DNA of 10,899 nt, from contig JAKFXW010000174.1 in the NCBI GenBank assembly GCA_021731185.1, positions 1 to 10,899 of the forward strand, read 5' to 3'. This document shows positions 1 through 6,035 of this stretch, in pieces. The translations under genes were made by a program, and so were the position numbers. Position 1 is the stretch's first letter, and the number at the start of each line of letters is the position of its first letter. Origin of the DNA: Gallionellaceae bacterium (lineage in GTDB: Bacteria > Pseudomonadota > Gammaproteobacteria > Burkholderiales > Gallionellaceae). Under the pieces are notes generated by a model that ran no database searches, was not told where the DNA came from, and was given only the letters and a program-made list of their open reading frames with translations.

Positions 1-14
1 CGAAGGGGATCAAC

Positions 15-92
15 CATTCGCTTCCTCGCACGCCTTGCATCCCATCCCGCAAAACCGAGTGTGCGGTCATGCGGGACTTAATCAGAGGTTCC
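15..92 (+). repeat. Interspersed repeat copy A with an internal hairpin, upstream of exbD
   Basis: The stretch 15-50 aligns, with small gaps, to 6143-6185 in the dapC-dapD gap; shared blocks include CGCCTTGCA and TCCCGC. Both copies end in a similar motif, ACTTAATCAGAGGTTCC at 76-92 here and ATTTAATCAGTGCTTTTC at 6193-6210. Inside this copy a strong hairpin is visible: CCCGCA (46-51) pairs with TGCGGG (70-75), and ACCG (54-57) with CGGT (64-67), leaving a 6-nt loop. No T-run follows, so it does not look like a standard intrinsic terminator. All three plus-strand frames are open from the left edge, so an upstream gene could end inside this repeat. The repeat relationship is seen by eye; membership of a wider family is inferred. 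Confidence 0.55.
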
Positions 93-105
93 TTGGGTTA
101 AAATT

Positions 106-519
106 ATGAATTTTCAACGAGGCCGTGACCGCGAAGAGCCTGAAATTAATCTAATTCCGATGATTGATGTACTTTTGGTCATTATTATTTTTCTGATGGT
201 AACCACTACCTACGAAAAATTTTCCGCACTGAAAATAAACTTACCGCAGGCCAGCGGTGAACAATCCGCTGCTCCACCCGTTAAAATTAATGTTTCAGTT
301 GATGCGATTGAACACTATGCAATCAATGATGCTGGGGTTGTTTTTGGTGGCGTGGGGAAATTTTCTCAGGCACTGCGTCGTGCCGCAGGCGATCAAAAAG
401 ATCCAATGATCATTATCAACGCCGATGCCAAAACACCGCATCAGGCTGTGATTAATATTATGGAAGCTGCACGTCAGGCTGGTTTTAACAGCATTACATT
501 TACTACGAGTCGCAAATAA
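106..519 (+). CDS. exbD: ExbD/TolR-family biopolymer transport protein
   Basis: This is the stator-type subunit that, with ExbB, forms a proton-driven inner-membrane channel energising outer-membrane processes. The 137-residue length is normal for the family. A short cytoplasmic N-terminus with the motif NLIPMIDVLLVIIIFLMVTT (15-34) leads into the single membrane helix. Asp21 sits where the essential proton-carrying Asp25 lies in E. coli ExbD. The rest is a periplasmic domain ending around GFNSITF. The start follows only a weak TGGG (94-97). exbB is not visible and would be expected just left of the window. No tonB or tolA is present; the gene instead heads a lipid A/KDO cluster with lpxK 10 bp downstream. 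ExbD and TolR cannot be told apart with certainty from sequence alone. Confidence 0.9.
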   Translation: MNFQRGRDREEPEINLIPMIDVLLVIIIFLMVTTTYEKFSALKINLPQASGEQSAAPPVKINVSVDAIEHYAINDAGVVFGGVGKFSQALRRAAGDQKDPMIIINADAKTPHQAVINIMEAARQAGFNSITFTTSRK

Positions 520-529
520 ATCTATCCCA

Positions 530-1624
530 ATGTACAAATCCTTCAGTCTCTGGCTCGAAAAACAATGGTATGAGTTGTCTCCCATTCATATTTTTCTCGG
601 CACTTTCAGCTTTGTCTTTCGCATCATTACCGTCTCACGCAGGCTTTTCTATCGTAGCGGGATTTTGAAAAGTACCAAGCTGCCCGTGCCCGTTATTATT
701 ATCGGCAATATCACGGTTGGCGGCACAGGCAAAACACCGCTTACTTTGTGGCTGGCACAGCAGCTTATCAAACATGGCTGGCATCCCGGCATTATCAGTC
801 GCGGTTATGGTGGCTCGAATGCCACGCCTCAAGCGGTCAACACAGACAGCGATCCTGCTGCGGTAGGAGATGAACCCGCACTGATAGCCCAACGCAAAAT
901 TTGCCCAGTGTGGATAGGGCGTGATCGTGCGGCGGCAGGTCAAGCCTTGCTGCAAGCACACCCTGAATGTGATGTGATTTTGAGCGACGATGGCCTGCAA
1001 CATTATCAATTGCAGCGCGATGTGGAAGTGATGGTGATTGATGGTGTTCGAAAATTTGGTAACGGCATGTTGCTCCCTGCTGGGCCATTGCGCGAGCCGC
1101 CCTCACGTTTGGATAGCGTGGATGCAGTGGTGTTGCATGGTGGTGGCGAGGCCGCCGATGCGTACAGCATGAAATTGCAAGGCGACACTTTTTATAATCT
1201 GCTCAACCCGCAAATCACAGCCAAGACTGCTGATTTTCGCGATACCGATAATCACGCCGTGGCGGGGATTGCCTCCCCAGAACGCTTCTTCGATTATTTG
1301 CGTGAACTGGGTCTGAGAACACGCACCCATCCCTATCCTGACCATCATCCATTTGTTGCCGATGATCTTAATTTTAGGGGCGCGGAAGCGATCTTCATGA
1401 CCGAAAAAGATGCGGTAAAATGTGCCACGTTCGCCGATGAGAAATATTGGGTGCTGCGGGTGAATGCCCATTTGCCGCCGACATTTATCAAATTTATTCT
1501 GGATAAGCTCTCTCCAGAAAATTTATCTGGAAATAATTTATCCAGAAATAGTTTTTCTACAGAAAAAGGTTCTGCAGAAAAAACTCGTCCCACAAGGGGA
1601 CAATGTCCCATTCAAAAAGGATAA
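530..1624 (+). CDS. lpxK: Tetraacyldisaccharide 4'-kinase (lipid A synthesis)
   Basis: LpxK phosphorylates the 4' position of the tetraacyldisaccharide 1-phosphate precursor of lipid A, using ATP at the cytoplasmic face of the inner membrane. The N-terminus holds a hydrophobic anchor (about 17-35). The P-loop GNITVGGTGKTP (59-70), SRGYGG (90-95), DDGLQH (153-158, with the paired aspartates expected in the active site), LPAGPLREP and FMTEKDAVKC are all present. Family-like sequence ends around residue 327 (LPPTFIKFILDKL). The final 37 residues are low-complexity and encoded by repeat DNA at 1511-1621, so the 364-residue protein is longer than the usual roughly 330. There is no good Shine-Dalgarno before 530; the 10-bp gap from exbD suggests translational coupling. 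The enzyme should be functional if the tail is tolerated. Confidence 0.95.
   Translation: MYKSFSLWLEKQWYELSPIHIFLGTFSFVFRIITVSRRLFYRSGILKSTKLPVPVIIIGNITVGGTGKTPLTLWLAQQLIKHGWHPGIISRGYGGSNATPQAVNTDSDPAAVGDEPALIAQRKICPVWIGRDRAAAGQALLQAHPECDVILSDDGLQHYQLQRDVEVMVIDGVRKFGNGMLLPAGPLREPPSRLDSVDAVVLHGGGEAADAYSMKLQGDTFYNLLNPQITAKTADFRDTDNHAVAGIASPERFFDYLRELGLRTRTHPYPDHHPFVADDLNFRGAEAIFMTEKDAVKCATFADEKYWVLRVNAHLPPTFIKFILDKLSPENLSGNNLSRNSFSTEKGSAEKTRPTRGQCPIQKG
1498..1546. repeat. Nested inverted and tandem repeats in the 3' end of lpxK
   Basis: TCTGGATAA (1498-1506) is the exact reverse complement of TTATCCAGA (1538-1546). Between them TCCAGA (1513-1518) pairs with TCTGGA (1526-1531). The segment also contains an imperfect tandem repeat of about 16 bp, AATTTATCTGGAAATA followed by ATTTATCCAGAAATAG. 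It continues into TCTACAGAAAAA / TCTGCAGAAAAA (1555-1582), another degenerate pair. The region begins where recognisable LpxK sequence stops, so it appears to be added repeat DNA and not conserved coding sequence. It can form alternative hairpins in the transcript ahead of ycaR and kdsB. Confidence 0.7.
1589..1606. repeat. 18-bp direct repeat, copy 1 (lpxK tail)
   Basis: CCCACAAGGGGACAATGT here is identical to 2384-2401 inside kdsB, about 0.8 kb away. In this copy the next bases complete a near palindrome, GGGACA-A-TGTCCC (1597-1609), and TCCC-ACAAG-GGGA (1588-1600) gives a competing small stem. It is read in the lpxK frame as PTRGQCP, whereas the kdsB copy is read as PQGDNV. It lies immediately ahead of the AAGGA ribosome binding site of ycaR (1617-1621). 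Confidence 0.75.
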
Positions 1625-1630
1625 CCCGAC

Positions 1631-1822
1631 ATGGATGCCAAATTACTTGAAATTCTAGTGTGCCCGCTATGCAAATCCCCGCTGACTTATCGCAAAGCTG
1701 AGCAGGAATTAATCTGTCGAGCGGATCGTCTGGCCTTCGCAATTAAAGACGACATCCCGGTTATGCTAGTGGATGAAGCGCGCCAGATGACAGCTGAAGA
1801 AGTTGAAAAGCTCCCTAAATGA
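1631..1822 (+). CDS. ycaR: Trm112/YcaR-family small zinc-ribbon-like protein
   Basis: This 63-residue protein matches the short bacterial Trm112-like (UPF0434) family of about 60 residues. The sequence begins MDAKLLEILVCPLCKSPL, with a CPLC pair (11-14) typical of the family, and continues with the conserved block around FAIKDDIPVMLVDEAR. A third cysteine (Cys29) is present but no second Cys-X2-Cys pair, so a complete four-cysteine zinc site is not evident. Eukaryotic Trm112 activates methyltransferases; the bacterial role is poorly defined, so no function is assigned. The start is well supported by AAGGA at 1617-1621, 9 bp upstream. It sits between lpxK and kdsB, a recurrent arrangement in proteobacteria. 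Confidence 0.9.
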   Translation: MDAKLLEILVCPLCKSPLTYRKAEQELICRADRLAFAIKDDIPVMLVDEARQMTAEEVEKLPK

Positions 1823-1856
1823 ATGGCCTATAAACAAGGTCAAGCGCGAACACAAA

Positions 1857-2621
1857 TTGAATCTTAATTTTTATGTAGTCATTCCGGCACGGCTTGCCTC
1901 CACTCGTTTACCCGGCAAAGCACTGTTGCCCATAGCGGGGAAACCCATGGTGATAAGGGTTGCCGAGCAGGCCAACAAAAGTGGCGCGCAGCAAATCTGG
2001 ATTGCTACCGATCATCCCAGCATCATGACGGCAGCGCAAACTCACGGTTACCAAGCCTGCATGACTAATGCAGAGCACGTCAGCGGCACAGATCGCATTG
2101 CCGAAGTCGCCGCACGATTTAAATGGCCAGACGATACCATCGTAGTCAACGTGCAAGGTGATGAGCCGTTTATTCCGCCCGCGTTGATTCGTGCGGTGGC
2201 ACAACATCTGCACGATCATCCAGATTGCGCCATCGCGACCGCCTGTCATCCGATACATGACGACACCGTTATTAATAATCCCAATGTGGTGAAAGTGGTG
2301 CTGGACAAACATTACAACGCTTTGTATTTCAGCCGTGCCGCGATTCCCTTTGCACGCGATGCTAAAACTGCTACACACTCTGCCCCACAAGGGGACAATG
2401 TACTACGCCATATTGGCATCTATGCTTACCGCGCCAGTTTTTTGCGCGACTTTGGCCAACTGCCGCCTGCCGCTATTGAACAAACAGAAGCACTGGAACA
2501 ATTACGCGCACTATGGCATGGCTATAAAATTGGCGTAACCATTACCGATGATGCTCCGCCCAGCGGGGTCGATACGGAACAGGATTTACAAGTCGCACGC
2601 GAACACTTTCAAAAAATTTAA
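1857..2621 (+). CDS. kdsB: 3-deoxy-manno-octulosonate cytidylyltransferase (CMP-KDO synthetase)
   Basis: KdsB activates KDO with CTP to CMP-KDO, the donor for KDO transfer onto lipid A. Family motifs in order are VVIPARLASTRLPGK (about 7-21), SGTDRIAE, NVQGDEPFI, YFSRAAIPF and LRHIGIYAYR, followed by EQLRALWHG and the C-terminal block TDDAPPSGVDTEQDL. No ATG lies near the true N-terminus. TTG at 1857 gives a 254-residue protein starting MNLNFYVVIPAR, close to the E. coli length of 248. An earlier TTG at 1803 adds 18 unlike residues and overlaps ycaR. The only AAGG (1836-1839) is about 17 bp upstream of 1857, so initiation may be weak. Residues 177-182 (PQGDNV) are encoded by a repeat shared with lpxK, at a point where a variable loop meets the conserved GDN(F/V)LRH segment. 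Confidence 0.93.
   Translation: MNLNFYVVIPARLASTRLPGKALLPIAGKPMVIRVAEQANKSGAQQIWIATDHPSIMTAAQTHGYQACMTNAEHVSGTDRIAEVAARFKWPDDTIVVNVQGDEPFIPPALIRAVAQHLHDHPDCAIATACHPIHDDTVINNPNVVKVVLDKHYNALYFSRAAIPFARDAKTATHSAPQGDNVLRHIGIYAYRASFLRDFGQLPPAAIEQTEALEQLRALWHGYKIGVTITDDAPPSGVDTEQDLQVAREHFQKI
2384..2401. repeat. 18-bp direct repeat, copy 2 (inside kdsB)
   Basis: This segment is identical to 1589-1606 in the lpxK tail; extended two bases to the left the match is 19 of 20. It encodes APQGDNV in frame, without disrupting kdsB. The palindromic completion seen in the lpxK copy (TGTCCC) is absent here. A chance 18-bp identity within 1 kb is very unlikely, so the copies probably share an origin, either a dispersed repeat that entered both genes or a kdsB-derived fragment placed in lpxK. 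Confidence 0.7.
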
Positions 2622-2649
2622 TCTACGCAACGTCTATCAGGAAAAAATT

Positions 2650-3303
2650 ATGCGACTCATCCTCCTCGGCGCACCCGGTGCTGGCAAAGGCACACAGGCT
2701 AGCTTCATTAAAGAAAAATTTAACATCCCGCAAATTTCTACCGGCGATATGTTGCGCGCTGCTGTAAAAGCTGGCACGCCGCTCGGCGTAGCCGCCAAAA
2801 AAATCATGGATGCTGGCGGGCTGGTATCGGATGACATCATCATCAATCTGGTTAAAGAGCGCATTAAAGATGCAGACTGCGCGCAGGGATTTTTGTTTGA
2901 TGGATTTCCGCGCACCATCGCCCAGGCTCAAGCCATGCGTGATGCGGAAATTGCCATTGATTATGTAATTGAAATCGAAGTGCCAGACAGCGACATCATT
3001 CAACGTATGGATGGCCGCCGCGTGCATCCTGCCTCCGGGCGCACCTACCATATAAAATTTAACCCGCCCAAAGTGGCAGGCAAAGATGATGTGAGCGGTG
3101 AAGATTTAGTGCAGCGCCCGGACGACCATGCCGACACGGTTAAAAAACGGCTGACGGTTTATCATGAACAAACCAAGCCGCTGGTCGAATATTATTCCAC
3201 ATGGGAAAAGAGTGGCACTGCGCATGCGCCGCGCTGCATTAACGTGTCTGGCATCGGCAGTGTTGATGCCATTCGCCAACGGATTTTTAACGCACTGACT
3301 TAA
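2650..3303 (+). CDS. adk: Adenylate kinase
   Basis: Adk interconverts ATP plus AMP with two ADP in the cytosol. The 217-residue protein opens with MRLILLGAPGAGKGT, whose P-loop is GAPGAGKGT (7-15). The AMP-binding segment QISTGDMLRAAVKAGTPLG follows, then FDGFPRTIAQAQAM. The long-form LID domain lies around RRVHPASGRTYHIKFNPPK and ends with QRPDDHADTVKKRL. The LID carries no zinc-binding cysteines, as in E. coli-type enzymes. The start at 2650 is chosen because AGGA (2639-2642) lies 7 bp upstream and the protein then begins exactly at the conserved strand; the frame is open further upstream to 2548, but that extension overlaps kdsB and is not family-like. It closes the lpxK-ycaR-kdsB cluster with a 28-bp gap after kdsB. 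Confidence 0.97.
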   Translation: MRLILLGAPGAGKGTQASFIKEKFNIPQISTGDMLRAAVKAGTPLGVAAKKIMDAGGLVSDDIIINLVKERIKDADCAQGFLFDGFPRTIAQAQAMRDAEIAIDYVIEIEVPDSDIIQRMDGRRVHPASGRTYHIKFNPPKVAGKDDVSGEDLVQRPDDHADTVKKRLTVYHEQTKPLVEYYSTWEKSGTAHAPRCINVSGIGSVDAIRQRIFNALT

Positions 3304-3320
3304 GGAAGCACTGATTGAAT
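3304..3320 (-). repeat. Short fragment of the interspersed repeat, inverted
   Basis: GGAAGCACTGATTGAAT begins directly after the adk stop codon. Its reverse complement, ATTCAATCAGTGCTTCC, closely matches the terminal motif of the repeats at 6193-6210 and 76-92. Only this end motif is recognisable here; the remaining spacer to 3351 shows no alignment to the longer copies. It sits in the 48-bp gap between adk and the GlcG-like gene. Confidence 0.45.
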
Positions 3321-3351
3321 CCATCGCCAGATTATTCATTAAAGGCTCATC

Positions 3352-3759
3352 ATGACGACACTCAGTAAACCTATCCTCACCCTCCAAGATGCTCAGCGTG
3401 TTGCTGCTGCTGCGCAGGCTGAAGCACTCCGCAACGAGTGGCGCGTAGTCATCGCGGTAGTCGATGATGGCGGTCACCTGCTGTATTTTCAGCGCAGCCA
3501 CGACACCCAATTTGGCAGTGTCGAAATTGCCCTGCAAAAAGCACGTGCGGCTGTCGCATTTAAACGCCCGACCAAAGCAACGGAGGAAGCCGTTGCTGGG
3601 GGTCGCCTGAATCATCTTGTCCTGCCTGGCGTGCTGCCTGCCGAAGGGGGTGTTCCTCTCATACGTGACAATCAAATCATCGGCGGGCTGGGAATCAGTG
3701 GCGTACGCTCAGCGCAGGATGGTCAAATTGCTGCAGCAGGATCAACAGTACTGGGTTGA
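3352..3759 (+). CDS. GlcG/HbpS-family protein (DUF336)
   Basis: The 135-residue protein fits the small GlcG/HbpS family, some members of which bind haem or cobalamin or are encoded with glycolate oxidase. Recognisable segments are LTLQDAQRVAAAAQAEA (10-26), VVIAVVDDGGHLLYFQR (32-48), the helix ALQKARAAVAFKRPT (60-74), and GGVPLIRDNQIIGGLGISG (99-117). No signal peptide is seen, so a cytosolic location is likely. AAAGG (3341-3345) lies 6 bp before the ATG. No glc genes are near, so a glycolate role is not supported. It follows adk by 48 bp and may be read from the same transcript, and it converges on the minus-strand transporter. The biochemical function is unknown. Confidence 0.85.
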   Translation: MTTLSKPILTLQDAQRVAAAAQAEALRNEWRVVIAVVDDGGHLLYFQRSHDTQFGSVEIALQKARAAVAFKRPTKATEEAVAGGRLNHLVLPGVLPAEGGVPLIRDNQIIGGLGISGVRSAQDGQIAAAGSTVLG

Positions 3760-3818
3760 CAGCCTCACCGCTGCGAATAATTAGGAGATGCTCATTAAGT
3801 GGAATGAAAGGCGCTCTA

Positions 3819-4712
3819 TTAACTGCGCGGCTCGGTATACACCTTGCCCGACAGCAGGCTGGCAGAAATAATAAGCACAGCACCCACCCACTCACGCGCA
3901 CTCATCTCTTCACCTGCCAGAAAATACGCAGCAATGGCCGCGAAAACCAATTCGGAAAGCAGCAGAATAATCGCTTGATTGGCAGGCAAATGGCTCACGC
4001 CATATTGCACAATAAAACTGGTTGCACCCATCACAATACCGATCAGTGCCAGTAACAGCCAAGTCTCGATACTCATGCTTTGCAATTGCGTGGCAATTCC
4101 GCCCATATATAGCAACACTGGCGCAGTCAATAAAACCGTGCCCAGCCACACACTGGCTGCTTTGAAGTTGACGCTTAAATGTTGCGTGCGGCGTACCGTG
4201 ACATTTAGCCAAGCAAAGCACATCCCCGCTGCCAGCCCCATCCATTCAGCATAATTTTGTGGCAAGGGTAAACCGCGCTCCCCACTCCATAACATGGTGA
4301 ATGCACCCGTTAAAGAAAGCGCGATAACAGCATAACCATAAAAATTTAACTTTTCACCCAACATCCAGCGCGATAAAAAGACTGTCCATAAAGGTGCCAG
4401 ATAAAATAGCAATAACACGCGCATCACTTCGCCATTCAGCACGGCCAGCACGTAACCCACGTTTGCGCCGCCTGCGCTAACCATTAGCGCAATGCCCCAC
4501 CAGCCCGCTCCACGCAACTCTCGCCATACTGAGCCGGTAAAAAATAAACCCATCAACAAGGCGAAGGTGTAGCTTAAAAATGCAGACAGTACGCCGGAAA
4601 CGCCCGCCTCATTTAATACGCGATAGGGATACCACACCAGCCCCCACACCAGCGAGCCAGTTATCAATCCACATATTGCTAAAATTTTCTGTTTTGATGC
4701 CACGAGGTACAC
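3819..4712 (-). CDS. EamA/DMT-superfamily permease
   Basis: This inner-membrane protein of 297 residues shows about ten hydrophobic helices in two EamA halves (roughly 10-142 and 155-287). The first half ends with LLFYLAPLWTVFLSRWMLGEKL (101-122) and the second with ILLLSELVFAAIAAYFLAGEEM (249-270); these equivalent segments are typical of drug/metabolite transporters, many of which export amino acids or metabolites. The substrate cannot be read from sequence. The called start is a GTG at 4712-4710; a second GTG three codons later (4703-4701) is also possible, since neither has a strong ribosome site. It is divergent from dapC across a 114-bp spacer, so a link to diaminopimelate or lysine is conceivable but only inferred. 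No convincing terminator hairpin is visible in the 59 bp between its stop and the converging GlcG-like gene. Confidence 0.88.
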   Translation of the reverse strand: MYLVASKQKILAICGLITGSLVWGLVWYPYRVLNEAGVSGVLSAFLSYTFALLMGLFFTGSVWRELRGAGWWGIALMVSAGGANVGYVLAVLNGEVMRVLLLFYLAPLWTVFLSRWMLGEKLNFYGYAVIALSLTGAFTMLWSGERGLPLPQNYAEWMGLAAGMCFAWLNVTVRRTQHLSVNFKAASVWLGTVLLTAPVLLYMGGIATQLQSMSIETWLLLALIGIVMGATSFIVQYGVSHLPANQAIILLLSELVFAAIAAYFLAGEEMSAREWVGAVLIISASLLSGKVYTEPRS

Positions 4713-4826
4713 CTTTATAATCCGCTACCGAATAACTATGCCCACATAAATTGACCGGGCGAAAATAATCTGCGAAAAAATAATCGCAAATATAAATCCC
4801 CAACCAGATGAATAAACCAGATAAAT
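4713..4826. promoter_or_regulatory. Divergent intergenic control region, permease / dapC
   Basis: This AT-rich spacer must hold the start sites of both divergent genes. It contains a direct repeat, GCGAAAATAATC (4759-4770) and GCGAAAAAATAATC (4772-4785), and an inverted repeat TGCGA (4771-4775) / TCGCA (4784-4788) overlapping the second copy. TTGACC at 4751-4756 resembles a -35 box for dapC, but no well-spaced -10 follows at 17 bp. The repeats could be an operator, but no regulator can be named. Confidence 0.4.
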
Positions 4827-6035
4827 ATGAATCCTGATCTTGATCGCCTGCAACCCTACCCTTTTCAAAAACTGGCTACTTTGTTCGGCGAGGTTACACC
4901 CAATGCCGCTTACCAGCCGATCAATCTTTCGATAGGCGAACCCAAACATGCCACGCCACCGCTCATCATTGATGCTTTGTGCGCGAATATGACAGGGCTG
5001 GCAAATTATCCCACAACAGCGGGTAGCGATGCCCTGCGACAGTGCATCGCGCAATGGATTAGCCAACGCTATGAACTGCCCATATTGAATGCAAAGACCG
5101 AGGTTATTCCTGTAAACGGTAGCCGTGAAGCACTGTTTGCTTTTGCTCAGGCGGTGATTGATCGCAGTTGTCCAAATACAAAAAATGGCGACCCCGTAGT
5201 GGTCTGCCCTAATCCGTTTTATCAGATTTATGAAGGCGCGGCACTGCTGGCTGGCGCAACGCCTTATTTCATCAACACCACCGCCCCAGATCATGTGCTG
5301 AATTACGAGCAACTGCCACCAGAAATATGGCAGCGCACCCAACTGATTTACGTCTGCTCACCGGGCAATCCCAACGGCCATGTAATGACATTATTCGAGT
5401 GGAAGACGCTGTTTGAACTGTCAGACCGCTATGGATTTATCATCGCCGCAGACGAATGTTATTCCGAGATATATTTTGAAACGCCGCCGCTGGGCGCACT
5501 GGAGGCCGCACATATACTGGGGCGCACGGATTATAGAAATCTGGTGATGTTCTCCAGTTTATCCAAACGCTCGAATGTGCCGGGTATGCGATCCGGCTTT
5601 GTGGCGGGGGATGCCAACGTGCTGCAAAAATTTATGCTATATCGCACTTATCACGGCTGTGCCATGAACCCAGCGGTGCAGGCCGCCAGCATCGCAGCTT
5701 GGCAGGATGAGGCGCACGTCGAAGAAAATCGCAAACTGTACGCAGAAAAATTTATACAAGTGCCGAAAATTTTAAATAATGTGTTGCGCGTCCGACTGCC
5801 GGAAGCCGGATTTTATTTGTGGCAGAGCGTACCCATTTCCGACACCACCTTCGCGCAACAGTTATATCGCGACTATAATGTCACCGTTTTACCGGGCAGC
5901 TATTTAGCGCGTGAAGTGCGTGGTGAAAATCCGGGTAAGAATTTTGTCCGCATTGCGCTGGTTCCATCATTGTCTGAAAGTACCGATGCAGCACAGCGTA
6001 TTGCAGAATTTACTAAGAAAACGCTGATTAAATGA
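4827..6035 (+). CDS. dapC: Succinyldiaminopimelate transaminase
   Basis: DapC is the PLP aminotransferase that makes N-succinyl-LL-2,6-diaminopimelate from the keto precursor with glutamate as donor, in the lysine/peptidoglycan precursor pathway. The protein has 402 residues of fold-type I aminotransferase. It starts MNPDLDRLQPYPFQKL, a beginning characteristic of proteobacterial DapC. Visible motifs are LSIGEPKH (34-41), NYPTTAGSDALR, PVNGSREALF, SPGNPNG (178-184), AADECYSEIY (207-216) and SSLSKRSNVPGMRSGF, whose Lys247 is the expected Schiff-base lysine. The C-terminal arginine segment NFVRIALVPS should contact the substrate carboxylate. The ATG has little Shine-Dalgarno support. The adjacent dapD and nearby dapE support this call over a generic aminotransferase. 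Confidence 0.93.
   Translation: MNPDLDRLQPYPFQKLATLFGEVTPNAAYQPINLSIGEPKHATPPLIIDALCANMTGLANYPTTAGSDALRQCIAQWISQRYELPILNAKTEVIPVNGSREALFAFAQAVIDRSCPNTKNGDPVVVCPNPFYQIYEGAALLAGATPYFINTTAPDHVLNYEQLPPEIWQRTQLIYVCSPGNPNGHVMTLFEWKTLFELSDRYGFIIAADECYSEIYFETPPLGALEAAHILGRTDYRNLVMFSSLSKRSNVPGMRSGFVAGDANVLQKFMLYRTYHGCAMNPAVQAASIAAWQDEAHVEENRKLYAEKFIQVPKILNNVLRVRLPEAGFYLWQSVPISDTTFAQQLYRDYNVTVLPGSYLAREVRGENPGKNFVRIALVPSLSESTDAAQRIAEFTKKTLIK

Noticed and set aside
519..532. Shared TCCCAATG at the lpxK and hpnC starts, both lacking a Shine-Dalgarno
   Set aside because: The motif is short and the same bases also occur inside kdsB (about 2279-2286), so coincidence is the simpler explanation.
1464..1658. 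Overlapping plus-strand frame across the lpxK end and the ycaR start
   Set aside because: It is a shadow of lpxK; it is of note only because it reads the 18-bp repeat as PQGDNV, the same peptide as in kdsB.
1908..2390. Minus-strand open frame of 160 codons opposite kdsB
   Set aside because: It is fully antisense to conserved kdsB motifs and shows no recognisable domain.
2548..2649. N-terminal extension of adk by 34 residues
   Set aside because: It overlaps kdsB, and the ATG at 2650 has a well-placed AGGA and the conserved Adk N-terminus.
3760..3818. Possible bidirectional terminator between the converging GlcG-like gene and the permease
   Set aside because: Only very short complementary stretches are present (for example TCAAC/GTTGA overlapping the stop) with no T-run, which is not enough to call a terminator.
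4725..5342. Long minus-strand open frame opposite the dapC 5' half
   Set aside because: It is antisense to well-supported dapC coding sequence, has no family motifs and is rich in Cys/Gln/Arg as expected of a shadow frame.
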